From an uncultured Clostridia bacterium (GTDB taxonomy: Bacteria; Bacillota; Clostridia; Oscillospirales; JAAYOS01), in NCBI GenBank assembly GCA_947631015.1, contig CANRJS010000010.1, positions 1 to 62,925 of the forward strand: a stretch of DNA of 62,925 nt, read 5' to 3'. Under the pieces are notes generated by a model, which did no database searches, was not told the DNA's origin, and was given only the letters and a program-made list of their open reading frames with translations. The position numbers and the translations under genes were made by a program. Shown piece by piece: positions 40,358 to 49,631 of this stretch (positions are counted from its first letter, which is position 1; each line of letters starts with the position of its first letter).

Positions 40358-42715
40358 ATGCGAAATCTTAAGAAGGTACTGGCAATGGCGCTGGTGTTCG
40401 TATTTGCGCTTACGCTGGTTCCGGCAGCGTCCGCGCTGGACTTCAAGGACAGCGGGGACATACGCAACGGAGAAGCCGTTGAGCTTCTTGTAAGCCTTGG
40501 GATACTCAAGGGTTACACAACGGGCAGGTTTGAGCCGCTGGACGATCTGAGCCGCGCCGAGGCGGCGAAGATGATCTACGTCGCCATGCGCGGCGAGGAC
40601 GACGGCGCGAAGCTGTTCGCGGGCGAGAGCCTGTTCCGCGACGTTGACCGAGGCCACTGGGCCGAGGGATACATCAACTACGCGTCGGCGATGGGTCTTG
40701 TCGCCGGCACGGGCAACGGATGCTTCCACCCGAACGACACGGTCACCGGCTACGAGCTGTCGAAGATGCTGCTCACGGCTCTCGGCTACGACCAGAACGC
40801 GGAGAAGTTCGTGGGCACGAACTGGCAGTTCAACGTGCTCGCGCTGGCTATCCGCCACGGCATCACCGCCGGATTTGACAGCAGCCTCGCGGCTCCGATA
40901 ACCCGTGACGATGCGGCGTGCCTCTTTGCAAACGCCATCTATGCAAGCACCGTCAGCTATGACGCCAACATGCGTCCCTCCACGACCGGAGTGAGCTTCG
41001 GCGAGGAGCACCTCGGCCTCACGGCCATAAGCGGCATACTCGTCGCGAATACCGAGGCCGCCATCGAGAGCGCCTCGATAACCGAGAAGGGCTCGATAAT
41101 CAGCGTGGACGGCAAGACCGTGCTCGTTCCCGCCGCTTCGACTGTCGACCAGCTCGGCTGCGCCGTGACGTCGCTCGTTCAGGTTAAGAGCGGCATGAGC
41201 CTCCGCGACGCACAGGGCGGCTTCAACTCCGCGGCCATAGCGAAGGCATACGGCAGCGTCGCGACGGACGACGCGAACACCCGCGAGCTCGAGCTTGCAA
41301 AGGACGACGTCGCGGCGGACGCGAAGTACTACGTCAACTTCGGCGCGTCGGACAAGAACACTGTCGACGAGCTCGGCCTCGGCCATGACATACGCGCCAT
41401 CTCCAACGACGGCGACAACGAGATAGACATCGTGCTCGCGATAAAGTACAGCTATGCCGACGTCAGCCGCGTCACCTCGACCGGCACCGTGACGGTCTCC
41501 GGCAGCCGTTACACCGACGAGAACGCCGTGGGCCTCAAGGGCCTTGAGGCTGGAGACAAGGTAGTGTTCTACAAGATAGAGAACGGTAAGACCATATTCG
41601 GCGAGCCGGACGTCTTTAAGGGCACGGCCGAGGGCTACACCGCCGACTACGTCATAATCGACGGCGAGCGTATGGCCACCGCCACCGGTATCAGCGGCTT
41701 CAAGCCGGAGGACGCGCCTCTCGGCAAGGAAGCCACCTACTACCGCTGGGGCAGCATGATCCTCGACTGCGCCGAGGAGAGCACGGGCGAGACCGCAAAC
41801 TACGCCCTCGTTCTCCGCGCTACGAAGATAGGCTGGAACTGGCAGGCGGAGATACTCACCTCTGACGGCAGCAAGGCGACCTTCACCGTCGCCAATCCCG
41901 ACGACGTCGTAAAGACGAACGACATCCCGTTCGGCCTCTACGACCTCACCGTCGAGGAGGACGGCAAGGCTACGCTCAAGGCCGTCGATGCAGAGGGAGA
42001 CACCTACTCGCAGAAGTTCAGCTACGAGTCCGGCTACCCGAAGTTCGGAGAGAAGTTCGTTGACCGCAACACCCTCATGTTCCTCGAAATAGAGGGCGAG
42101 TGGAGAGTAGTCCGCGGCATGACGAACATCCCGTCCTTCGAGGGCGCGGCAGAGGAGCGGAAGATCTACACCGTCATCGGCGACCTCTACGGCACCGAGG
42201 ACTACCTCAAGGTCGCGGTGCTCCGCAACGTTAAGCTGAGCGACCGCGAGGACGCAGCCCACTATATCATCATGAGCGACATCGTCAACATCGCCGACGG
42301 CAAGGTCCGCTTCTCCGCGTGGAACGGCAGCTCGATAGAGCAGTACACCGCGAGCGCCAAGTCCATAGAGAAGGGCGGCATCTACACCTTCACGATGAAC
42401 GCCTCCGGCGTAGTCACCGAGGCCGAGGAGGTCACCGGCACCGAGGGCATACTGACCCACGCCTCCGACCTCATCCTCGTCGTCGGCACCGCAGGCAGCG
42501 GCGACAGCACGGTCGTCACCTACGGCGCAGACACCAAGGCGACGATAGTTGACTTCACGGCCGGCACCGTTGAGAACGTCGACATGGCCGAGCTGCCGCT
42601 CACCCCGGCGGATGCGGTCGAGGAGATGGAAGGCGGCGAGGTCGATACCCTCATCGTCCTCGACGACAGCGGTTCCGCAACGCACGTCTACCGCTTCATA
42701 AACGAGGAAAAGTAA
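40358..42715 (+). CDS. S-layer-homology domain surface protein
   Basis: A 785-residue exported protein. The signal peptide (RNLKKVLAMALVFVFALTLV, cleavage after PAASA) is followed by three SLH repeats in the first 200 residues. These include GILKGYTTGRFEPLDDLSRA, MGLVAGTGNGCFHPNDTVTG and a weaker third. The remaining 580 residues are beta-rich and of no known family. SLH domains bind pyruvylated wall polymers, so this is a cell-surface, perhaps S-layer, protein. ATG 40358 is chosen, with AGGGAGGA seven bases before. It has a strong promoter, a regular codon choice and a terminator of its own, which together suggest high expression. Confidence 0.88.
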   Translation: MRNLKKVLAMALVFVFALTLVPAASALDFKDSGDIRNGEAVELLVSLGILKGYTTGRFEPLDDLSRAEAAKMIYVAMRGEDDGAKLFAGESLFRDVDRGHWAEGYINYASAMGLVAGTGNGCFHPNDTVTGYELSKMLLTALGYDQNAEKFVGTNWQFNVLALAIRHGITAGFDSSLAAPITRDDAACLFANAIYASTVSYDANMRPSTTGVSFGEEHLGLTAISGILVANTEAAIESASITEKGSIISVDGKTVLVPAASTVDQLGCAVTSLVQVKSGMSLRDAQGGFNSAAIAKAYGSVATDDANTRELELAKDDVAADAKYYVNFGASDKNTVDELGLGHDIRAISNDGDNEIDIVLAIKYSYADVSRVTSTGTVTVSGSRYTDENAVGLKGLEAGDKVVFYKIENGKTIFGEPDVFKGTAEGYTADYVIIDGERMATATGISGFKPEDAPLGKEATYYRWGSMILDCAEESTGETANYALVLRATKIGWNWQAEILTSDGSKATFTVANPDDVVKTNDIPFGLYDLTVEEDGKATLKAVDAEGDTYSQKFSYESGYPKFGEKFVDRNTLMFLEIEGEWRVVRGMTNIPSFEGAAEERKIYTVIGDLYGTEDYLKVAVLRNVKLSDREDAAHYIIMSDIVNIADGKVRFSAWNGSSIEQYTASAKSIEKGGIYTFTMNASGVVTEAEEVTGTEGILTHASDLILVVGTAGSGDSTVVTYGADTKATIVDFTAGTVENVDMAELPLTPADAVEEMEGGEVDTLIVLDDSGSATHVYRFINEEK

Positions 42716-42739
42716 ACAGAGCGGGAACGCGCGAATATG

Positions 42740-42778
42740 CCCGCGGCGGAAGCTTCGGCTCCGCCGCGGGTTCTTTTT
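42740..42778 (+). terminator. Terminator of the S-layer-homology protein gene
   Basis: CCCGCGGCGGA...TCCGCCGCGGG, with AGC-TTCG-GCT continuing the stem (42740-42770), is followed by TTCTTTTT. Confidence 0.9.
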
Positions 42779-42825
42779 GTCCGCAAGCCGTGCGGTTCGG
42801 AACTTTTTCGAAGAAAACTCCTAGA

Positions 42826-42852
42826 ATATATATATATATATATATATATATA
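42826..42852. repeat. 27-base AT dinucleotide tract, 13.5 units
   Basis: An uninterrupted (AT)13-A run lies 34 bases upstream of the -35 box of the giant surface-protein gene, in a GC-rich genome. Such tracts change length easily by slippage. Confidence 0.95.
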
Positions 42853-42886
42853 GGTAACTTTTTGGCGAAATTGAGCGGTTTTTCAA

Positions 42887-42915
42887 TTGACAAGGCGAAT
42901 AAAGTGTGGTAGGCT
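42887..42915 (+). promoter_or_regulatory. Promoter of the giant surface-protein gene
   Basis: Rightward TTGACA (42887-42892), a 17-base spacer and TAGGCT (42910-42915). The leader is about 105 bases. Together with the terminator and AT tract it accounts for the 313-base gap after 42715. Confidence 0.65.
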
Positions 42916-43028
42916 GATATATCATTACGCCCGCCGGAAGCGGCGCGCGAAAACAAGGCGGCAAAGAGCGCCGTAAGCGCCGTTCGGTGCGGGCTTGAGG
43001 CCGGGACAAATTCAGGAGGAGAATGTAT

Positions 43029-46000
43029 ATGAGCAAGAAGCTTCTGTCGGCAATGCTGGCTCTCGTCATGGTGCTGTCGATGCTGCCGCTGCACGCGTTT
43101 GCGGCGGAGGGGCAGACGGAGGACATCATCAAATCCGTCGGCTTTGCGTACCGCCGTCCGACCATTACCCCGCAGGACGACGAGAACAAAAACGAAACCG
43201 TCCGTTGGGAGAAATTTTACGCCCTGCGGAATGTCTTTGTAGTGTGGTTCAAAACACCCGTTACGGACAAGGAAAAGTATTCATTTGCAGTAAAAGCGAA
43301 GGACGCCGAAGAATATACACCGGTCGATACATACTATTATACCGGTATGCAGCCGACGATAACCGGCTCCACTGCCGCCTACTTTGAGGCGCCGGCAGGC
43401 GTTCTGAACGCGGATAAAACGACCTATACGATAAAAGTCACCGAAACAGGTTCAAATGACTATCAGGAGCAGGATATTACACTCCTGAAGGCGACGCTGA
43501 AAAAGAGCGGAACCGAAAACCTCGAGAGGTCGAATTTTGCCGCTGACGATGCGCAGCATGTGCAGGAGGATAACGGCGTCTGCTCTATCTTTGTCGAAAG
43601 GGGCGACACCTATATCTACCTTCCCAATCTGAAGGACGGCATTGAGGGCGGCGGCAGCAGCGCCGACCGGCAGTTTGTCGGCTGGGCGAGCGAACAGGGC
43701 GCGGATAAGGCGGACGCATTTTCCCAGACTCCGCTGAATAGCGAAACGACATTCTATGCCGTGTTCGGCGTTAAGCCGGTGTCCGGATTTGTGCTCACCG
43801 GCACCGAACCCGAAACTTTGCAGGCGTTCCCCGAAAGCAATCAAACCGGTTTTACGACCGATGTTGATTACGGTGCGGCCGCCGGTAAGCCTATTACCAT
43901 CTACATAGTCAACAAGGGAAATCAGAACCTCGGAAACGTAAACAGCGAGAAGGGCTTCTATGTTGTTTCCAAGGTCACCGACCACTTCACGCTTGAGTTC
44001 CGGGACAATAGTGACGATGGCGGAAGCAGGGGCGTTACGAAATTCGAAGCGGGCGGTACGGATAAGTATGTTATAACTGCGGGAGGCAACGCGAACAAGA
44101 CGCCGACGGTGTCCGGCGCTTCCTATCTCGTACTCAATTGCACGCCCAAGGGGAACCTCAATGCCGGCACCTACACCGACAAGCTGGTTATAAGCACCCC
44201 AGATCGCTTTATCACGCAGGTCACGCTGACGGTCGAGGTCAAGCCCACGGAAGTCACCGTGGAAATGGGCACGATAGAGAAGGAATACGGTCAGGTCGTC
44301 AGACTTGACGAGAACGGAAAGTGGAACGATGAGAATGCCCCCGCCGTTACGCTTTCCGGTTCTTCCTCGGAAACCGCGGCTCCCACGTTTAAGGATCTGG
44401 AGCTCAGCCTGTCCAACTATGGCTTCAACGCCAAGGCGGATGTTAAAGCAGAGGAATACGCCTATACGGTCGACTCGTGCAACAGGAATTATCAAGTGAC
44501 AGTCAACGGCGGCATCACGGTGAAGCAGGCTGCGCCGGAGGGCAAGGCCGGCGTCACCGCCACCGCTATCAAGGTCGGTCAGAAGCTGGCAGACTCCGTT
44601 CTCAGCGGCGCTTTCGTCAACCCCTACAACAAGGAAGCTGTTGAAGGCACGTTGGAGTGGACCGATGCAAACAAGGACGAGGCAGTGAGCTTGCCGCAAG
44701 GCGGGAACATTACAGGCAATTGGATATTCAAGCCGGCGAATTCAACTAATTACAAAACGGTTGAAGACACGGTTAGCGTTGTGGTATCGGACAGGACGCC
44801 GACAACGATCCATCTGAACACCAACACCCATCGGGAGACCGTCACATTTGACGGCGAGCAGCACCAACTCGAAGCCTATGTGACCTATAAGGGCGATAAC
44901 ACCGAAAACACTCTCGCAGACGCCGAGATAACCTATCAGTATCGTAAGCATGAGGGCACAAATGACGACGACCATTCCGCCTCGACCGGCGAATGGAGTG
45001 ATGGGTGGCCGATAGAAGCCGGCGTATGGGACATAAAGGTCGACTACGCGGGCGAGACCGGGACATACGCACCCGCCGAAGCTATCTTCCACCTGACAAT
45101 AGAGCCCAGAACGCTTACAGTGAGCCCCACCGTTGAATCGAAAACCTATGACGGCACGACGAATGCCACGGTGAGGTTCGCGCTCAGCGGTCGGGTCTCC
45201 GGCTATGACGTGGGTGTGTCGAGCTATGACGCACACTTCAATGACGCAAATGCGGGCGATGATAAGACCGTAGAGATAACGAACATAACCCTCAGCAGCG
45301 CCAACTACAAGCTGACAAGCGAGACTTTCCACGCCAGAAGTTCCATCAAGCCCGTGTTTATCACACTGACGGTCAAGGACGGCGCCACTCTGACCAAGAA
45401 CTACGGTGAGGTGTATGAATTTGTAAAAGACAGCTTCGACGCGGCAGGACTTGCCGGCGGCGAGACCATTTCCGACCTTAACGTCGAGTTCGCAAGCGAC
45501 GGCGCCGCCTTCGACGCCGTGGTGGATGACTATCCCGTAACCGCGACCGTCAGCGGAGGCAACTATAAGCTGACAAGCAGCGAGGTAGGGACCTTGAGCG
45601 TCGAGAGGGCCGATTTGCTGCTGAGTCAGGCTCCGACCGTTACAAACGGTTACCAGGGCGGAAATAAGGACTTTGTCCAGATCATTGACGGAGTTGTTGT
45701 GAACAAATATAACCCGGATATGGTCGTTACCGGTACCTGGAGGCTTGTCGATGCGACCGGCACCTTTGACGCAGAAGAAACGGCGACTCTCCACTGGGAG
45801 TTCAAGCCCGAAGACATTGACAACTACGAAGATTCTACTCTCGACGGCGAGGTCACCGTCACCGTGCTTAAGAAGCAGCCTGTTAAGCTCGAAGTAAAAG
45901 CCGACACCGCTCTTACCGTGACATATGACGGCCAGATACACGAGCTGAAGGCTTCTGACTTTGAGACCGAAGAATCGGCAGTGATTTCTGTCACCCATAA

Positions 46001-47495
46001 CGAGGTTCCGAAGGACGTTGGCGCCTATCAGATAATAGTTACCGCCACTCCTACGGGAGATAACACGATTGACCGCGATACCGCCAAGATAGAAGTGACC
46101 CTGAACATCACGCAGGCCACGGTGCAGGATCCGAACTGGTCGTTCCACGGCCGCGAGGGCACAGCGCTGTCCGCTCTGGAGCAGCTGCCTGCGACTGTCA
46201 AAGGTGTGGGCGAAGATGAAATAAACGGCAATTTCCAGTGGGAGGTGCCCGACGCGACGATCACGGACGAGAACGGGTCGACTCACAACTGGATATTCAC
46301 GCACGAAAACCCCAACTATGTCAACCCCGTGACGGGCTCCGCCCGCGTTGACATGGATGCGGACACCCGCACCGTCTCGGCTACGGTTTACAATCTGCCC
46401 ACCGGCGACTACGCGGTCGTGGACACCGGCGCCGGCGAAAACAAGCTCGACCCGGGCGAGAAGGTCGTCTTCTACAGGGACGCGGCCTGCACGGATCCCG
46501 TGAGCGGCGAGACGGAGGTTCCGGCTGAGAACAATGGTAAGTTCACCGTCCTGCTGGACAATGACGCGCTCACGGCGGAGGGCGGCGCCATTTACGCCAA
46601 GATCGTCGGCAAAACGACCGAGGCGAAAGAGGTCGCTTATCTCCCCGAGCTCGGCTTCACCCTGCCCTTTGACATGGTACTGCTCCACGTCAACGGGGAG
46701 TCCGAGACCGTGAAGGTTGCGCCCACCGATACGTCGTACAAGATAGAGAGTGACGCATGGACCGTCGCCGGCGACGGCGTAAACTTTGTCGAGGTCACGG
46801 ACAACAACGACGGTTCCGCTACCTTCGACGCTCTCGCTGCCGGTACCACCACCGTCACCGTCTCCATCAACTTCTATCATCCCGATCCGGCTAAGACCGG
46901 CGAGACCGTCACAGTCATCAAGGAACTGCCGCTGAACATCACCCGTCACTATGTGGTGTTCATCGAGCAGGTCGAGAACGGCACCGCCACGGCCACACCC
47001 ACCGAGGCGGACGCGAACCAGACCGTCACCGTCACGCTCACGGCAGACTCCGATTATCAGGCGAGCGGCCTGAAGGTCTATCAGACCGGCACGGACGGCA
47101 AGGCGGATGAGGATCAGCCAGTAAAAACGAGCGGCAGTGGAAGCAGCTACACCTTCACGATGCCCGCAAGCGACGTCATCCTCGTGCCGGAGTTCACAGA
47201 GGCTTCCGCCGGAGGTGGCGGCGACGGCGGCGACAGCGGTGATAGTGGCGACAGCGGTGACAGTGGTGACAGTGGCGACGGCGGCGGCGGTCTCGGCGGA
47301 GGCGGCTCCTTCGGCGGCGGCAGCCTCGGAGGAGGCGGCTTCGGCGGCGGAACGTTCGTACCATCCGCGCCCAAAGCTCCCACACTGAAGCCGGAAGCCA
47401 CCGCAGACGCCTCCGGCGAGGCGAAGGCGTCCGTCGCCCCGCTGAGGTCGAGAGCGCCGTCGAGGAAGCGAGAAAGAACGGCGCAGGCGAGATAG
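43029..47495 (+). CDS. Giant repeat-rich surface protein, first part (frame breaks near 47440)
   Basis: 1488 residues as read. The signal peptide is KKLLSAMLALVMVLSMLPLH. Many beta domains follow, among them bacterial Ig-like/MBG and YDG-type repeats (SKTYDGTTNATVRFALSG). Near the end comes GTATATPTEADANQTVTVTL, then a GDS repeat (about 47219-47275) and a Gly-rich linker. Homologous proteins in this group end with SLH domains; here those lie in the next frame (47495-48469). The last 20 or so residues (PLRSRAPSRKRERTAQAR) are basic, out-of-frame text after a CCCC run at 47437-47440. ATG 43029 is chosen because AGGAGGA is eight bases before it; ATG 43023 is too close. It is probably a wall-bound adhesin or coat protein. 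Confidence 0.82.
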   Translation: MSKKLLSAMLALVMVLSMLPLHAFAAEGQTEDIIKSVGFAYRRPTITPQDDENKNETVRWEKFYALRNVFVVWFKTPVTDKEKYSFAVKAKDAEEYTPVDTYYYTGMQPTITGSTAAYFEAPAGVLNADKTTYTIKVTETGSNDYQEQDITLLKATLKKSGTENLERSNFAADDAQHVQEDNGVCSIFVERGDTYIYLPNLKDGIEGGGSSADRQFVGWASEQGADKADAFSQTPLNSETTFYAVFGVKPVSGFVLTGTEPETLQAFPESNQTGFTTDVDYGAAAGKPITIYIVNKGNQNLGNVNSEKGFYVVSKVTDHFTLEFRDNSDDGGSRGVTKFEAGGTDKYVITAGGNANKTPTVSGASYLVLNCTPKGNLNAGTYTDKLVISTPDRFITQVTLTVEVKPTEVTVEMGTIEKEYGQVVRLDENGKWNDENAPAVTLSGSSSETAAPTFKDLELSLSNYGFNAKADVKAEEYAYTVDSCNRNYQVTVNGGITVKQAAPEGKAGVTATAIKVGQKLADSVLSGAFVNPYNKEAVEGTLEWTDANKDEAVSLPQGGNITGNWIFKPANSTNYKTVEDTVSVVVSDRTPTTIHLNTNTHRETVTFDGEQHQLEAYVTYKGDNTENTLADAEITYQYRKHEGTNDDDHSASTGEWSDGWPIEAGVWDIKVDYAGETGTYAPAEAIFHLTIEPRTLTVSPTVESKTYDGTTNATVRFALSGRVSGYDVGVSSYDAHFNDANAGDDKTVEITNITLSSANYKLTSETFHARSSIKPVFITLTVKDGATLTKNYGEVYEFVKDSFDAAGLAGGETISDLNVEFASDGAAFDAVVDDYPVTATVSGGNYKLTSSEVGTLSVERADLLLSQAPTVTNGYQGGNKDFVQIIDGVVVNKYNPDMVVTGTWRLVDATGTFDAEETATLHWEFKPEDIDNYEDSTLDGEVTVTVLKKQPVKLEVKADTALTVTYDGQIHELKASDFETEESAVISVTHNEVPKDVGAYQIIVTATPTGDNTIDRDTAKIEVTLNITQATVQDPNWSFHGREGTALSALEQLPATVKGVGEDEINGNFQWEVPDATITDENGSTHNWIFTHENPNYVNPVTGSARVDMDADTRTVSATVYNLPTGDYAVVDTGAGENKLDPGEKVVFYRDAACTDPVSGETEVPAENNGKFTVLLDNDALTAEGGAIYAKIVGKTTEAKEVAYLPELGFTLPFDMVLLHVNGESETVKVAPTDTSYKIESDAWTVAGDGVNFVEVTDNNDGSATFDALAAGTTTVTVSINFYHPDPAKTGETVTVIKELPLNITRHYVVFIEQVENGTATATPTEADANQTVTVTLTADSDYQASGLKVYQTGTDGKADEDQPVKTSGSGSSYTFTMPASDVILVPEFTEASAGGGGDGGDSGDSGDSGDSGDSGDGGGGLGGGGSFGGGSLGGGGFGGGTFVPSAPKAPTLKPEATADASGEAKASVAPLRSRAPSRKRERTAQAR
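47219..47275 (+). repeat. GDS low-complexity repeat coding region
   Basis: Tandem near-identical 9-base units (GGCGACAGC and GGTGACAGT variants) encode Gly-Asp-Ser repeats. They lead into a Gly-rich linker just before the point where the frame breaks. Confidence 0.8.
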
Positions 47496-48469
47496 TGATA
47501 GAGCCGCAGGTCACAGGCAATGCAAGCAAGGTCTCGGTAGAGCTCGAGAAGAAGAGCGTCGACGCGATGGCGGACAGCTCCGACGTCGACCTTACAGTGA
47601 AGACCGACACGGCGAGCGTCACCCTGCCGGATGACAGCCTTGCGGCTCTCGCCGCGGGGACCGGCAGCAGCGTGGCTGTCTCGGTCAAGGCAAGGGCCGA
47701 CGGCGCGGTGGATATCGAGGTCGCCATAGACGGCAAGGCGGTCGACAGCCTCCCCGGCGGCATAAAGGTCGAGTTGCCGAAGGCTTCGGGCGGGAACGTC
47801 CTAGTGATCGTCGGTGCCGACGGCTTCGAGACGATAGTGAAGAAGTCCATCGTCGAGAACGGACATGCCTATGCCCTGCTCGACGGCTCCTGCACGGTGA
47901 AGGCCGTGGACAACATCATAACCTTTGCGGATGTTACCTCGACCGACTGGTACAGTGACGCGGTCGACTTTGCGGGCTCGCACGAGCTCTTCAAGGGCGT
48001 CGGTGAAAACAACTTCGCGCCCAACACTGCGATGACGCGCGGAATGTTCGCGACGGTGCTCTGGCGCTTCGAGAGCGGCGAGCCCGTCGACACCAAGAGC
48101 GCCTTTGCCGATGTGGCGGAGGGCGACTGGTACGCCGAAGGCGTAGCATGGGCAAGCGAGCACAAGATAATCAACGGCTATAACCAGAACACATTCGCTC
48201 CGGCGGACAACGTCACCCGCGAGCAGCTCGCGACCATGCTGTACCGCTACGCCGTGGACATCGGACTGGACGTCTCCGCGGGCGGCAGCCTGAAGAAGTT
48301 CAGTGACTCCGGCAGCGTCTCCTCTTATGCTAAGGAAGCGCTCGAGTGGGCGGTCGGCGCCGGCCTCATCAAGGGCAACACTGACAACACGATAAATCCC
48401 GCGGGCGGAGCTAAGCGCGCGGAGGTCGCGACGATATTCATGCGCTTCTGCGAGATGATAACGAAGTAA
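47441..48469 (+). pseudogene. Displaced SLH-anchor part of the giant surface protein
   Basis: Relative to the upstream gene this lies in the -1 frame. Reading from 47441 gives AEVESAVEEARKNGAGEIVI and then a beta domain (SVELEKKSVDAMADSSDVDL). Three SLH repeats follow: ADVTSTDWYSDAVDFA, ADVAEGDWYAEGVAWA and KFSDSGSVSSYAKEALEWA. Because the family-like text begins upstream of any start codon, this is the C-terminal end of the same protein, cut off by a one-base change. A GTG at 47495 overlaps the upstream stop (TAGTG) and could restart translation, but has no ribosome site. Without this part the giant protein has no wall anchor. Confidence 0.8.
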
Positions 48470-48500
48470 AAAGCGCGCACACGCTTCAAAACACACGCAA

Positions 48501-48530
48501 AAGAGGGCGGGACAGAAGTCCCGCCCTCTT
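48501..48530 (+). terminator. Terminator of the giant surface-protein locus
   Basis: The 13-bp stem AAGAGGGCGGGAC/GTCCCGCCCTCTT (48501-48513 with 48518-48530) has the loop AGAA, 31 bases past the stop. Confidence 0.75.
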
Positions 48531-48539
48531 GCTGTTGTC

Positions 48540-48832
48540 TAGTCGATATCTCGACTAAAGCCTCGCATACGATTCCGCGCCGGTTCGCGCGGTTGAAGCC
48601 CACGGCAAAGCCGCCAACTTCGCGCAGGCCAATTCTGTATGGTGTTTGGCTTTGCTCGCGAAGCGAGTAAAGCTCACGAGGGCCGAACAGGTTCCGATGA
48701 AGAATTGGTTGGCGCCCTCGTGTTCCGCACGAGCATTTTGGTCGGAAGGGTTCCCAAACGCTCCAAAGGAGCGTTTGGGAATTGCGAAAGGGTGCGCAGG
48801 GCAATTCATTGCCCGAGCACATTTCGCGCCGA
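48540..48832 (-). repeat. Family A 3'-flanking modular repeat, copy A2
   Basis: Read leftward, it starts directly after the TAG (48835-48833) of the ferritin-like gene with TCGGCGCGAAATGTGCTCG. The hairpin GGGCAAT-GA-ATTGCCC, the box TGCGCACCCTTTCGC and the hairpin CCCAAACGCTC-CTTT-GGAGCGTTTGGG follow. A module GAACACGAGGGCGCC ... CCCTCGTGAGCTTT ... CGCTTCGCGAGCAAAGCC comes next, then CGCGCGAAC-like arms and TGCGAGGCTTTAGTCGAGAT. It ends in the hairpin TAGTCGA-GATA-TCGACTA (48557-48540). Confidence 0.8.
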
Positions 48833-49273
48833 CTATCGGAGATACTTTTTTAAGTCCTCTCCGCACTGTTTCTCGAAGTCTATCAGCGCCGTGGCGAGGT
48901 GCTTTGCCTCGTCCGAAGCGTCCGGGCAGGAGTTCTGCGCGCCCTCCACCTCGGTTATACCCATGTCCGCGCCGCGTATCGCCATCTCCGCGAGGTGCGA
49001 GGAGCTCGCGTCGAGAGCGGTGTTGAGCTTTATGCCGGCCTTGCTCATCAGCTTTGTCATCGAGCCGTAGTCGTCCGGGCGCTCGTGCAGACGGTGCAGC
49101 CGTCCGAGCGCCGCCGCTTCGAGCGCGCGGTAGTGGCTGAGCTGATTTGTGAACTCGTCCCGCAGGGACGGGTCCTTAGTCACCGAGAGCAGGTGCTCGG
49201 TTGCGCCCGCACCCATCGTAACCGTGCCGTATACGGCGCCGAGAAGCTCGATGTCGTCCTTGTCCTTTTTCAT
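48833..49273 (-). CDS. Conserved hypothetical helical protein, ferritin-like in pattern
   Basis: A 146-residue, almost all-helical protein (DKDDIELLGAVYGTVTMGAG, LRDEFTNQLSHYRALEAAAL, SSSHLAEMAIRGADMGITEV, then HLATALIDFEKQCGEDLKKY). Four long helices with acidic positions recall ferritin-like or DUF2383-like bundles, but the metal ligands are not clear. Similar proteins appear in clostridia as hypothetical proteins. The start is ATG 49273. It stands alone, leftward, with repeat copy A2 fused to its stop codon. Confidence 0.72.
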   Translation of the reverse strand: MKKDKDDIELLGAVYGTVTMGAGATEHLLSVTKDPSLRDEFTNQLSHYRALEAAALGRLHRLHERPDDYGSMTKLMSKAGIKLNTALDASSSHLAEMAIRGADMGITEVEGAQNSCPDASDEAKHLATALIDFEKQCGEDLKKYLR

Positions 49274-49331
49274 CTTCCCATCCTCCTCAGATTCTTCGCT
49301 GTTATTCTGTCCACGACGGGGCAGAATAGTC

Positions 49332-49360
49332 TTGACAATTTGTGCCGCGCGGCGTAAGAT
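49332..49360 (+). promoter_or_regulatory. Promoter of the DUF6440-mrp unit
   Basis: Rightward TTGACA (49332-49337), a 17-base spacer and TAAGAT (49355-49360). Confidence 0.8.
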
Positions 49361-49405
49361 AGAGGTTGCTACACAGTCGTTTTTTCAAACGGGACGGTGA
49401 TATTT

Positions 49406-49603
49406 TTGGCCGAAAAGCGCTTTCAGAAGACATTTTCTCAGGGCATGGTGGACGGGTTCGAGATTTGGGTCGACACCACCACCGGCGTCAACTACCTCTT
49501 CCGGACAAACGGGAACAGCGGCGGGCTCACGCCGCTGCTCGGGCCGACCGGCGAGGTCGTCATAACGAAGCCAAGCCCGAAGGGACCCGAGGATTTCAAG
49601 TGA
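49406..49603 (+). CDS. DUF6440 family small protein
   Basis: A 65-residue protein with the DUF6440-like line GFEIWVDTTTGVNYLFRTNG and SGGLTPLLGPTGEVV. These small proteins are common in Firmicutes and have no known function. TTG 49406 is chosen, with GGTGA five bases before, giving the start LAEKRFQ; GTG 49397 in the same frame is the alternative. It lies 28 bases upstream of mrp under a shared promoter. Confidence 0.75.
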   Translation: MAEKRFQKTFSQGMVDGFEIWVDTTTGVNYLFRTNGNSGGLTPLLGPTGEVVITKPSPKGPEDFK

Positions 49604-49631
49604 AAAACTTCCGAAAAAGGAGAGAAAAATA

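Noticed and set aside
40142-42685. An 847-residue leftward open frame opposite the S-layer gene
   Set aside because: It mirrors the codon structure of the rightward gene, has no ribosome site, no family-like text and no domain; the rightward gene has signal peptide, SLH repeats, promoter and terminator.
44742-46949. A 735-residue leftward open frame inside the giant surface-protein gene
   Set aside because: No start signal or recognisable domain, and the opposite strand codes for clear Ig-like/YDG repeats.
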